From Deltaproteobacteria bacterium (GTDB lineage: Bacteria; UBA10199; GCA-002796325; JACPFF01), in contig JACPFF010000017.1 of assembly GCA_016183065.1 (NCBI GenBank), positions 1-57,549 of the forward strand: a DNA stretch of 57,549 bases, written 5' to 3'. Positions 50,561 through 57,549 of the stretch are shown here, piece by piece (within the stretch, counting starts at the first letter, position 1; each line of letters begins with the position of its first letter). A model generated the notes under the pieces. It was given only the letters and a program-made list of their open reading frames with translations. It made no database searches and was not told the origin of the DNA. A program made the position numbers and the translations under genes.

Positions 50561-50992
50561 ATGCGGTCGACCGTTTTTCTCCTGGTGGTGCTGACGATTG
50601 CGGGATGGTACTCGGGCGGATGCCGCGATCGGCGCCCCTATGCAGGTCCGGAGGCGCTTATCCTGGACGCAACACCCGTGGATGTCGAGGATCTGCTGCA
50701 ACTCACGGTGAAAGGGATGGTCACCTGTCCGACCTGCCCGCATGCCTCGTCATCGATGATCCTCGAGGTCTACTCGCAGCAATCCTTTGCAGACGGACCG
50801 ATTGCGCAGTTTCTCTTTCCCTTTGTGGGGGCCTATGAGATCAGCGTTAATGTGCGGTATGGCGAGACGCTGACGATCACGGCGCGGATCTTTACCGATG
50901 GCGGCGTGCGTACTGCGTCCGAAGACCTTGTGACGCCCGACGACGAAAACCTCGAGGAGGCCTTTCTTACGCTGGACCTGAAGACCGAGTAG
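50561..50992 (+). CDS. Small lipoprotein of unknown function
   Basis: A 143-residue predicted lipoprotein: signal STVFLLVVLTIAGWYSGGC with the lipobox at residues 18-21. A beta-rich domain with a CPTC pair (VTCPTCPHASSSMILEVYS) and an acidic C-terminus follow. GGGAG precedes the ATG. It comes 12 nt after the cNMP-binding gene, so it is likely part of the cyclase operon. Its 3' end overlaps the convergent RND gene by 26 bp. No homologous family is recognised. Confidence 0.7.
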   Translation: MRSTVFLLVVLTIAGWYSGGCRDRRPYAGPEALILDATPVDVEDLLQLTVKGMVTCPTCPHASSSMILEVYSQQSFADGPIAQFLFPFVGAYEISVNVRYGETLTITARIFTDGGVRTASEDLVTPDDENLEEAFLTLDLKTE

Positions 50993-53681
50993 GGGCGCGG
51001 CATGCCATGACCTCTGCAGGTGCCAATCGTCGCAGGCGGGCGAGGAGTGCCGGGAGGACGATGGCCGTGGCGATGAGGATACAGAAGGCCCCGAGCGTCA
51101 TGACGATCCCCAGGCCACGGATGCCCCGATGCTGGGCAAAGATGAGCATGCCGAAGCTGACCACGACGGTCAGGGAAGTCAGGAGGACGGCGAGACCCGT
51201 GCTCCGCAGCATCAAGGTTGGACAAAATCCCCCATCCTCCTTAAGTCGATGGATCATCTGCGCACCATTATCGATGCCGAGCCCAATGAGGATGGGGATG
51301 GCGAAAAAATTGGCCAGTGTGAACGGGATACGACACCACCCCATGAGGGCGAAGAGCCACAGGAGCCCGAGGGCCAGGGGAAATGCCGCAAGGAGGGCCA
51401 ATGTCACCGAACGGAGATCGATCCACGCAATGAGGAGGATGGCCACAAAGGCCATGACCGCCACGCGCAGAAAACTCTGCTCGAGGAGTCGACTCGATTC
51501 ATGCACCTCGATCGGGACCCCCGTGACCATGGGGTCGATCCGGCGCAGATCGGTCACGAACGCCGCGAGCAAGCCGGGGTCCCAGACATTCTCCCGGGGC
51601 GTGCTGTAGATCGCGAATTTTCCGGAACGACTGATATAATGTTGCAGGAACACCGTGGGGAGTTGTTTGAGGAGGTCGGGCTGCGGATGAAGGCCGGCCA
51701 GAAAATGCCCGAGCACCCCTTGATAGCGCTCCATAAACATTGTCTGGTAGGCCGTGAGGGCCTTGAGCGTCGCGGGATTGCCGCGTCGCAGCAGCCCACG
51801 CAGGGTCTCGAGCTGGTCGGCAATATGCTGGAGGGCAAGGACCCCCTCCGCATCGCCGCTGCGGAGGGCCTGATCGGCAAGGGTCATGCATCGATGATGG
51901 AGCGCCGTGAATGTCGTGAGCAGGGCGGGGACCTGCATGGTCGCGCGAACCGGCGGTAAGGCCACGTGGCCCACTGCTTCGGCGAGTTCCGCAATCAGCG
52001 GCATCTTTTCCGGGATCTCTCCGGGAACGAGCGAACGGATGGAATCCACCGATGCCACCGTTGGGAGGGCCTGTAGTCGCGCAGCAAGTGCCGCGGCATC
52101 GTCCGGGGTGTCGACAATCGAGACCGCCTGCCACGTCGATTCTTCCGTCTCCTTGAGGAGCCGTTGTTCAAATTGGACCGACTCCAATCCCTCGGCCTGC
52201 AGATTGAGGAGATTGTGATCGATGGTGAGCCACAGCAAGCCCGGCAGCAGCAGGAGGGTCAGCACGACGGTCCCGCGCATGACCGGTCGCGGACGGCGGG
52301 CGCATTGTTCCAACCACCGCAGCGATACGTGCGCGGGACTCGTGAGCGGACGGTGTGGCACGCGCTCGGTCACGGCAATCATGGCGGGGAGGACGAGGAG
52401 CATGGAAAGGAGGGAGAAGAGAATGCCGCTCCCCGCAATGATGCCGAGCTCGCGCAGGGCAAGAAAGTCGGTGAAAAGGGCCGAGAAAAACGCCGCGGCC
52501 GTGGTGAGCGCGGCCACCAGGTTCCCGCGTCCCGTCTGCATGATAGTGGTCCTGAGCGCAGCAGCCGCTTCCGCTCCGGCGAGACGTTCTTCCCGGTATC
52601 GCGCAATAATATGGAGCCCGAATTCCATGCCGGAGCCGACGAGGATCACGGTAAAGATGCTCGAGAGGAGATTGAGCGAGCCGACGGCAAGTGTTGTGAG
52701 TCCATAGGTCCAGGCAATGCCCATGGTCAGTGCGAGCGCGGCAAAGACCGGATGCCAGAGTTGACGAAAATAGGCGACAAAGAGGAGGAGCGCAGCAGCA
52801 AAGGCCAGGAGTGTCGCGATGGTCATGTCCCTCCGGGTGATCGCCATTTCGTCGGCTGCGAGGACCGGTCGACCGGTGAGGCCCGCCGTAATATCGGGAA
52901 ACTCGCGGCGCGTCAGGTCGAGTGCATGACGGATTTTTTCGAGCGGTGCGGCAATGACTTCGAGCGTGGTGTAATCTTTTTCCGGCATGACCAACACGAG
53001 ATGAAATCGACCGTGTCCCAGCGTCAGGTAGCCATCACGGTCTACCGGCGCAGCGGCAAGGGCCTCGGTCATGGGGGCGAGCGGTGTCTCCGGCGGCGGC
53101 GAACCTGTGGCTGCAGCGAGCATGCCGTCGATCATGCGCGAAAAAAAATCGAAACCCTCCGTGAGGAGCGCGCGATCCTGTGGCGCGAACGACTGTGAGA
53201 GCGCGCGGGTCATGGTCTCGAGCAGTGAGGTCAGATCGGGCGCGGTCAGGAGGGCCGTGAACGGGATACGGTCATCGGCGGCCAGGGTCGTCAGTTGTTG
53301 CAGGTCCTTGGTGCCCAGATGGAGCAGGGCATTGCGCGAGAGGAATGTCGGGTCGATCCGCGTCACGACTTCCTTGATTTCGGGGATGGCTGTGAGTCGC
53401 GTGGTCAGGTTGTTGACAAACTGTCGCGCGGTGTCGGGCGTGCCACCCCGTTCAACGAGGATGTAGAGGAATTCCTGGTCGCCGAAATCGCGCAAGTACG
53501 CCTTGTACCGTTGATGATAGGGGAGCGTCTCGGAGACGAGTTCGTCCTGATCCGTGTTTGTCTGCAAACGGGTCGCCGCAAGCCAGAGCGAGACGACCAT
53601 GAGCACGCCGCCGATGGTGAGCACCGAGCGCGGCCACCGCAGGACCACGGACGCGCACCATCGCAGAAATCTCTCTTGCAT
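50967..53681 (-). CDS. RND/MMPL-family exporter (HpnN-like)
   Basis: A 904-residue inner-membrane transporter with the MMPL layout. A first helix (SVLTIGGVLMVVSLWLAATRL) precedes a periplasmic domain, five or six helices around residues 265-445 (sterol-sensing-like), then a second helix, a second periplasmic domain and five final helices from about residue 725. NTDQDELVSETLPYHQRY near the start is typical of hydrophobe exporters such as HpnN, which moves hopanoids to the outer membrane. The aminotransferase upstream on the same strand makes an HpnN-HpnO-like pair conceivable, but no other hopanoid gene is in the window. Start ATG 53681 is preferred over TTG 53696. Confidence 0.83.
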   Translation of the reverse strand: MQERFLRWCASVVLRWPRSVLTIGGVLMVVSLWLAATRLQTNTDQDELVSETLPYHQRYKAYLRDFGDQEFLYILVERGGTPDTARQFVNNLTTRLTAIPEIKEVVTRIDPTFLSRNALLHLGTKDLQQLTTLAADDRIPFTALLTAPDLTSLLETMTRALSQSFAPQDRALLTEGFDFFSRMIDGMLAAATGSPPPETPLAPMTEALAAAPVDRDGYLTLGHGRFHLVLVMPEKDYTTLEVIAAPLEKIRHALDLTRREFPDITAGLTGRPVLAADEMAITRRDMTIATLLAFAAALLLFVAYFRQLWHPVFAALALTMGIAWTYGLTTLAVGSLNLLSSIFTVILVGSGMEFGLHIIARYREERLAGAEAAAALRTTIMQTGRGNLVAALTTAAAFFSALFTDFLALRELGIIAGSGILFSLLSMLLVLPAMIAVTERVPHRPLTSPAHVSLRWLEQCARRPRPVMRGTVVLTLLLLPGLLWLTIDHNLLNLQAEGLESVQFEQRLLKETEESTWQAVSIVDTPDDAAALAARLQALPTVASVDSIRSLVPGEIPEKMPLIAELAEAVGHVALPPVRATMQVPALLTTFTALHHRCMTLADQALRSGDAEGVLALQHIADQLETLRGLLRRGNPATLKALTAYQTMFMERYQGVLGHFLAGLHPQPDLLKQLPTVFLQHYISRSGKFAIYSTPRENVWDPGLLAAFVTDLRRIDPMVTGVPIEVHESSRLLEQSFLRVAVMAFVAILLIAWIDLRSVTLALLAAFPLALGLLWLFALMGWCRIPFTLANFFAIPILIGLGIDNGAQMIHRLKEDGGFCPTLMLRSTGLAVLLTSLTVVVSFGMLIFAQHRGIRGLGIVMTLGAFCILIATAIVLPALLARLRRLAPAEVMACRAPTRSSGPA

Positions 53682-53719
53682 GGCGTTTTCTCTCAATCCG
53701 TCCGAGGCGGGTCTTCAGT

Positions 53720-55093
53720 TTACGAGGCCCGCAGCGCCCGTTTTGCCAGATCCATACCGACATCCCACACGCCGCCGGGAAAACGATGGGCCTCGGCAAT
53801 GACGGCGCGCAGGGCGGTGAGGAGATGTTCAACATCGGCATCGCCGAGTGTCAAGGGGGGGAGGAGTTTGACAATGGCATTGTGTCCAGCGACCTGGGTC
53901 AGGATGCGGTGCTTCGTGAAGAGCGGTACAACAATCAATTGCCCAAAGAGATTGGCATTCAATGTGTGAATGAGTTTCCAGCCCGTACGGAGTCGGAGCG
54001 ATTGCGGCTCGCCAAACTCGATCCCGATCATGCATCCCTCTCCGCGGACCTCCTTGATCATCTCGAATTCTGTCGCGAGCGTGCGCAGGCCGTCGAGGAT
54101 GGCTCTCCCACGGTGCACCGCGTTTTCCACGAGCCCATCGTCCTGGGTGACCTCGAGGGCTGCGAGTCCCGCGACCATGGCCAGCGTGTTCCGACCGAAC
54201 GTGTTCGAATGGACCACGCAACGGTCCATGGACGAGTAGACGCGGTCATAGATGGTCCGCGAATAACAGAGCGCCCCCACCGGGACATAGCCCCCGGAGA
54301 GGGCCTTGGCCACGCAGAGGAGGTCGGGCGGTTCCTGCCAGGCCTGGCAGGCAAACCACCGTCCTGTGCGGCCCAGGCCGGTCTGCACCTCGTCCGCGAT
54401 GACGAGCGTGCCATGCTGACGGCAGAGATGGATCGCCTCGTTGAAATAGGTCGTGGGTGCGGTGTAGACCCCTTTCCCCTGGATCGGCTCGACAATAAAC
54501 GCCGCGATCGTGCGCGACGCCAGGGCCGTGCGGAGCGCGTCCAGATCGCCGAAGGGGACACGCCGGCCCGGGAGGAGCGGTTCGAATCCATCGCGAAACT
54601 CGGCATTGCCATTGCAGGAGAGCGATCCGTTGGTGAGTCCGTGAAAGGCGTGCTCTGTGCAGAGGATCTCGCCCCGTCCGGTGGCGCATTTCGCGAATTT
54701 GATCGCGGCCTCCACGGCCTCGGTCCCGGAGTTGGTGAAGAAGACGGTATCGAGTGCCGGGAGGGCGACACGTGCCAGGAGACGTTCGGCAAGGAGGCCG
54801 GCGAGTGGTGGCGCATGCATCTGGAGCATATTCGGCAGATCGAGTTCCAGCGCGCGCTGCAACGCCGCCTTGATGCGGGGATGATTGCGCCCCATGTTGA
54901 AGACGCCGTAGCCGGCCAGGCAGTCGAGATATTGATTCCCCCGGGCATCGTAGAGATAGGCCCCATTGGCCCGGGTAAACGCGATGTCGAACCCGATGGT
55001 ACGCAAGACCTTGGCGAATTGCGGGTTGACGTACTGGCTGTAGCGGGCGAGTGGGTGATCGGTTGCGGCATGTAGCCATTGGTCCAGAGGCAT
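53720..55093 (-). CDS. Class III PLP aminotransferase
   Basis: A 457-residue fold-type I, class III aminotransferase (ornithine/acetylornithine/GABA type). Motifs are FFTNSGTEAVEAAIKFA, the AFHGLTNGSLS segment, FIVEPIQGKGVY, ADEVQTGLGRTGRW and the PLP lysine in VAKALSGGYVPVGA. The substrate amine is not evident. Upstream coupling to the RND gene 38 bp downstream suggests a role in making or modifying what the exporter carries; aminobacteriohopanetriol synthase HpnO belongs to this class. A GGGAGA site precedes the ATG. Confidence 0.87.
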   Translation of the reverse strand: MPLDQWLHAATDHPLARYSQYVNPQFAKVLRTIGFDIAFTRANGAYLYDARGNQYLDCLAGYGVFNMGRNHPRIKAALQRALELDLPNMLQMHAPPLAGLLAERLLARVALPALDTVFFTNSGTEAVEAAIKFAKCATGRGEILCTEHAFHGLTNGSLSCNGNAEFRDGFEPLLPGRRVPFGDLDALRTALASRTIAAFIVEPIQGKGVYTAPTTYFNEAIHLCRQHGTLVIADEVQTGLGRTGRWFACQAWQEPPDLLCVAKALSGGYVPVGALCYSRTIYDRVYSSMDRCVVHSNTFGRNTLAMVAGLAALEVTQDDGLVENAVHRGRAILDGLRTLATEFEMIKEVRGEGCMIGIEFGEPQSLRLRTGWKLIHTLNANLFGQLIVVPLFTKHRILTQVAGHNAIVKLLPPLTLGDADVEHLLTALRAVIAEAHRFPGGVWDVGMDLAKRALRAS

Positions 55094-55151
55094 GGAGGTC
55101 TCTCCCTATTCTCCGTGGCCATAGCAGTGGAGGGAGTGAAAAGAAACAGCT

Positions 55152-55168
55152 TTTTAAGTCGTATAACC
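55152..55168. repeat. 17-bp imperfect direct repeat, left copy
   Basis: TTTTAAGTCGTATAACC here and TTTTAAGTCGCATAACC at 57205-57221 differ at one base. They bracket about 2 kb holding the AAA ATPase and the XRE/broken toxin pair. They may mark the ends of an acquired cassette. Confidence 0.45.
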
Positions 55169-55173
55169 GCAAT

Positions 55174-55222
55174 ATGCCAAATTGTTATAAATATTTACAT
55201 TTGGCATGCCAAGTGATAATAC
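55174..55222 (+). promoter_or_regulatory. Promoter and inverted-repeat operator of the AAA ATPase gene
   Basis: TTTACA (55194-55199), 17 nt and TAATAC (55217-55222) end 9 nt before the ATG at 55232, without a Shine-Dalgarno site. A perfect 9-bp inverted repeat ATGCCAAAT-N16-ATTTGGCAT (55174-55207) covers the -35 box and is a plausible operator. Confidence 0.5.
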
Positions 55223-55231
55223 GTATTTACA

Positions 55232-56386
55232 ATGGGTGTTGACCGAAATATTTTTCATTCCATCGATACCGACCTTCAAAAGAAGTTCGTTTTTCTCTCC
55301 GGTCCGAGGCAGGTGGGGAAAACCACGCTGGCCAAAAGACTTATTCGAGAAAGAAAGGGGACGTATTTACTGTATGACGATAATGACGATCGACGTGTGA
55401 TCCTGGAAAAAAACTATGTGACCCAACAATGGGTCTGTCTCGATGAATTTCACAAGTATCCCCGCTGGAAGAACCATATCAAGTCCATCTTTGATAAGTA
55501 CCATGAGACGTTGCACCTTCTTCTTACAGGGAGTGCGCGACTCGATATCTTTCAAAAGTCCGGCGACAGTCTTTTCGGGCGTTATTATTTGCATCATCTC
55601 CACCCGTTGAGTCTGGGAGAGCTCCACACCAACACCATCCCCAAGTTTTCCGCGGATCTGTGCAATGCCCATGAACCCTTGTCTCACATGGCGGAGTTGA
55701 TGCGCTTTGGCGGATTTCCGGAACCGTTTTTTGCGCAGTCGCAGGAAGAACATTTGCGATGGTCCAATATGCGTCGCCAATTGCTCGTACGGGAAGATTT
55801 GAGGGAACTGACGCATATTGAATTGTTGGTCTTGTTGGAACAATTGATGTTGCTCCTGCCAAGACGCATCGGGTCGTTGTTTAGCTACAGATCGCTTGCA
55901 GAGGACATTCAGGTGAGTCCACCAACCATCCAGCACTGGATGCAGGTGTTCGAGCATCTCTTTATCGTCTTCAAGATCCAGCCATATTCCAAAAATATTA
56001 CCCGCTCGATTCGGAAACAACCAAAATATTTTCTGACCGATTGGTCACAGATTGATGACGAGGGGGCGCGGTTTGAAAATTTTATTGCCAGCCATCTGTG
56101 GAAGGCCGTTCAGGTCTGGACCGATTTGGGGAAAGCGAATGCGGGATTGTATTTTATTCGGGATCGTGACCAACGAGAAGTGGACTTTCTGTTGACCCGT
56201 GATCAAAAGCCGATGTTATTGATCGAAACTAAAATTGCCGATGCGCAACCTTCCTCCACGCTACAATACTTTTGTCGGCGCCTACAAATACCGGCGATGC
56301 AATTACTGCAAAAACCAGGCATTGTCACTAAGCGCGACGGTATTTTTGTGGCGAGCGCCGATCAGTGGCTCGCCCAATTGCCATGA
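55232..56386 (+). CDS. AAA ATPase with DUF4143 domain
   Basis: A 384-residue member of the common prokaryotic AAA/DUF4143 group. The N-terminal ATPase has Walker A SGPRQVGKTTLAKRL, Walker B WVCLDEFHKYPRW and sensor LLLTGSARLDIF. The DUF4143 part has YYLHHLHPLSLGEL, FGGFPEPFF and, toward the C-terminus, the nuclease-like FIRDRDQREVDFLL ... LIETKIAD pattern (E-x-D-x17-E-x-K) of restriction-endonuclease folds. These genes are highly mobile and of uncertain function, possibly defence or toxin related. Lower GC than the neighbouring genes and the flanking repeats suggest transfer. Confidence 0.85.
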   Translation: MGVDRNIFHSIDTDLQKKFVFLSGPRQVGKTTLAKRLIRERKGTYLLYDDNDDRRVILEKNYVTQQWVCLDEFHKYPRWKNHIKSIFDKYHETLHLLLTGSARLDIFQKSGDSLFGRYYLHHLHPLSLGELHTNTIPKFSADLCNAHEPLSHMAELMRFGGFPEPFFAQSQEEHLRWSNMRRQLLVREDLRELTHIELLVLLEQLMLLLPRRIGSLFSYRSLAEDIQVSPPTIQHWMQVFEHLFIVFKIQPYSKNITRSIRKQPKYFLTDWSQIDDEGARFENFIASHLWKAVQVWTDLGKANAGLYFIRDRDQREVDFLLTRDQKPMLLIETKIADAQPSSTLQYFCRRLQIPAMQLLQKPGIVTKRDGIFVASADQWLAQLP

Positions 56387-56571
56387 ATCAGCGTGGCAAC
56401 AGACGTGCGCACTGCAGAAGCCAATTTTTTGACAAGTTTCAGGCGCGTCTGCAAGGTCTCGGTATGGACCACGTTGTGGTTGATCAGGGCACGACAGAAT
56501 TCCACATCCTTCCGGCGATGGGCAATGGCTCCGGCGGCGCGAATGGTATGGACAAATTCACGCCGTTTCAT
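56362..56571 (-). pseudogene. Internally deleted nucleotidyltransferase toxin remnant (AbiEii/DUF6036-like)
   Basis: A 69-residue open frame that overlaps the XRE antitoxin stop by 4 nt, where the toxin gene normally lies. Its first 14 residues (MKRREFVHTIRAAG) resemble the N-terminus of toxin nucleotidyltransferases of this group. The following RRKDVEFCRALINHN resembles their C-terminal region. The catalytic Gly-Ser ... Asp-x-Asp core of some 100 or more residues is missing, so the gene looks internally deleted in frame. The family match is from memory of the consensus and should be confirmed by search. Confidence 0.5.
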
Positions 56572-57068
56572 GCCGCAGACTCTTTGCGAAACTGCCGCAA
56601 AATTTGGGCACGTTCCTTCGGGGTGAGCACGCCGGCGAAGGGTGTGACCTGCCGCATCTCCCGTGCCGGGACGCCTGGATCGAGGAGGCGGGCGAGTAAC
56701 TCTTCTGTGGGAAGTGCCAGCCACATACGCCAGCGTTTGCAGAGCGCCTCCGTCCCAGGGTGCTCTCTGTGCATCTTCTCCAGGGTCTCTTTCGCCCGCT
56801 TGAGACCGACGACGGGGTCGCGCCGCAATTTTTCTGCCACAACGCGGTGGTAGGCGAGGCTCCTGCGATCCTCCCGTGTCATCCGGGGCGTGTAGGTGAC
56901 GACCAGTTCGAGTCCCAGTGCGGCTGCCAGTCGCTGTACGGTTGCTACGGTGGGGGATTTGCCTCCGGATTCGTAGAGGGCGATGGTGGGCTGCGAGGTC
57001 CCGGCCCGCTCAGCCAGCGTCTGCTGTGTGACCCCGGACTGGGATCGTAAAAGACGGACAACATTCAT
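56568..57068 (-). CDS. XRE-family HTH antitoxin/repressor
   Basis: A 166-residue protein with an N-terminal XRE helix-turn-helix (residues 1-55, SGVTQQTLAERAGTSQPTIA followed by LYESGGKSPTVATVQRLAAALG). A helical extension (MTREDRRSLAYHRVVAEKL) is typical of antitoxins paired with nucleotidyltransferase toxins. The start at 57068 is supported by a strong promoter whose spacer contains the palindrome ATATCCG-N2-CGGATAT, fitting autorepression. The partner gene downstream overlaps by 4 nt but has lost its catalytic core. Confidence 0.85.
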   Translation of the reverse strand: MNVVRLLRSQSGVTQQTLAERAGTSQPTIALYESGGKSPTVATVQRLAAALGLELVVTYTPRMTREDRRSLAYHRVVAEKLRRDPVVGLKRAKETLEKMHREHPGTEALCKRWRMWLALPTEELLARLLDPGVPAREMRQVTPFAGVLTPKERAQILRQFRKESAA

Positions 57069-57075
57069 GGAGGCT

Positions 57076-57104
57076 ATAATATCCGAACGGATATATTCCG
57101 TCAA
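57076..57104 (-). promoter_or_regulatory. Promoter and operator of the XRE gene, leaderless layout
   Basis: On the minus strand TTGACG (57099-57104), 17 nt and TATTAT (57076-57081) end 7 nt before the ATG at 57068, so transcription should start at or next to the A of ATG. The perfect inverted repeat ATATCCG-N2-CGGATAT (57079-57094) fills the spacer. Confidence 0.65.
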
Positions 57105-57204
57105 CAGATCCGCAAAAGTTGTCCGGTGTGACAGCAGTGACATGTAGTGATCTCTTCAACACGGTGTCCTCGGTACACGCTCGGTCCGGACGGTCGTCAC
57201 AGGA

Positions 57205-57221
57205 TTTTAAGTCGCATAACC
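57205..57221. repeat. 17-bp imperfect direct repeat, right copy
   Basis: Partner of 55152-55168, with one mismatch; it marks the right side of the possible AAA ATPase-XRE cassette. Confidence 0.45.
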
Positions 57222-57487
57222 AATTGAATTCATTCTGAATTATCCACAGGGTCTGTTTTTTTTCAGAAAGGACGCAACTTTTTTTCTGCTACGCCGATGT
57301 ACGTATTGCTGAGAGCCGACTTGCGGAAAGTGGCGTCGGCAAACGGAGATCATGCGTGCATTTGCAGGATTTGATGGTGAAGAGATTTTGTGAAGAAAAA
57401 GTGACGGTGACAAATAAATGACGACAGATGTCAAGACTTCAGCAGTGATGAAAATGTGACCAGGGGATTGATGGAAGGAGCGAGGCT
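57222..57487. other. AT-rich non-coding stretch with a DnaA-box-like word
   Basis: No credible gene is seen. A TTATCCACA word (57240-57248) matches the DnaA box, but a single box is not evidence of an origin. A run of eight T residues follows near 57256-57265. The end of the stretch carries an AAGGAG site for the next gene. Confidence 0.5.
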
Positions 57488-57549
57488 ATGGGCACACCGA
57501 ACAGGATAGGTATCATTGGTGAACCGAAGATCAATACATCGGAAACGCG
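57488..57549 (+). CDS. Start of an unidentified gene (partial)
   Basis: ATG at 57488 is preceded at 9 nt by AAGGAG within GGAAGGAGCG. The frame stays open for 20 codons to the window edge (MGTPNRIGIIGEPK ...). Too little is visible to assign a function. Confidence 0.6.
   Translation, partial: MGTPNRIGIIGEPKINTSET

Noticed and set aside
53786-55075. A 429-codon frame antisense to the class III aminotransferase
   Set aside because: No ribosome site or motifs; it is explained by strong third-position GC bias in the aminotransferase gene.
57195-57221. Fragment of a tRNA-Leu gene (ACTTAAAATCC on the minus strand resembles an anticodon loop)
   Set aside because: No D or T arm can be folded around it, so a tRNA or tRNA-derived att site is not supported.
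57240-57248. Replication origin from a DnaA box (also one near 35193-35201)
   Set aside because: Single boxes only, with no cluster and no dnaA, dnaN or gidA genes nearby.

Overview
The window is a gene-dense, GC-rich chromosomal segment from a Gram-negative bacterium: it encodes several lipoproteins, a periplasmic efflux adaptor, an RND/MMPL exporter, a periplasmic lytic transglycosylase, and the single-chain (alpha2) type of glycyl-tRNA synthetase. An MglA-type GTPase, a GldA/GldF/GldG-like ABC operon, DapL-type lysine synthesis and many lineage-specific lipoproteins suggest a deltaproteobacteria-like group (Myxococcota, Bdellovibrionota or an uncultured relative such as UBA10199). That placement is inference; there is no rRNA gene here.

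Layout. 1-0.13 kb: tail of an IS5-like transposase. 0.17-2.4 kb: ATP-grasp enzyme and zinc metallopeptidase pair. 2.5-9.8 kb: glyS, ppdK, a beta-propeller lipoprotein and an M3-like oligopeptidase. 10-13.6 kb: smc. 13.8-20.3 kb: two nucleotidyltransferase/HEPN toxin-antitoxin pairs around a frameshifted secreted protein, ftsY and a Na/Pi symporter. 20.3-25 kb: pyrF-pyrE, the 4.5S SRP RNA, dnaX-recR and mglA. 25-30.3 kb: a large lipoprotein, a ParB-like-fold protein and an Rnl2-type RNA ligase. 30.3-35.2 kb: a leftward operon dapF-dapA-dapB-dapL-folK-tal-RNA ligase. 35.5-39 kb: M15-like peptidase, rho and a phosphodiester glycosidase. 39-44.6 kb: efflux adaptor divergent from a four-gene ABC/GldG/DUF4340 operon. 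44.7-46.4 kb: lytic transglycosylase and a third nucleotidyltransferase pair. 46.5-55.1 kb: adenylate cyclase fused to a degenerate ATPase, a cyclic-nucleotide-binding-like protein, an RND exporter and a class III aminotransferase. 55.2-57.5 kb: AAA ATPase, an XRE antitoxin with an internally deleted toxin, and the start of one more gene.

The most unusual feature is a family of GC-rich, multi-hairpin repeats present six times (about 1.22, 13.56, 21.36, 37.92, 44.82 and 45.44 kb). Their stems are conserved by compensatory changes rather than by sequence. Two copies lie in frame inside genes: a 90-nt insert in the active-site-loop region of PyrE and a 168-nt insert just after the signal peptide of the lytic transglycosylase. 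A third copy supplies that transglycosylase's C-terminal tail. A fourth sits between the metallopeptidase and ATP-grasp genes and is flanked by a 37-bp duplication that restores the metallopeptidase 3' end. The behaviour resembles Rickettsia palindromic elements, with different sequence. Two other MITE-like long palindromes (21.9 and 38.05 kb) share a core hairpin.

A second pattern is regulatory. At least eleven first-in-operon genes have a sigma70-like promoter whose -10 box ends only 7-9 nt before the start codon, with no Shine-Dalgarno sequence. This predicts leaderless transcripts, while downstream genes and some others carry clear Shine-Dalgarno sites.
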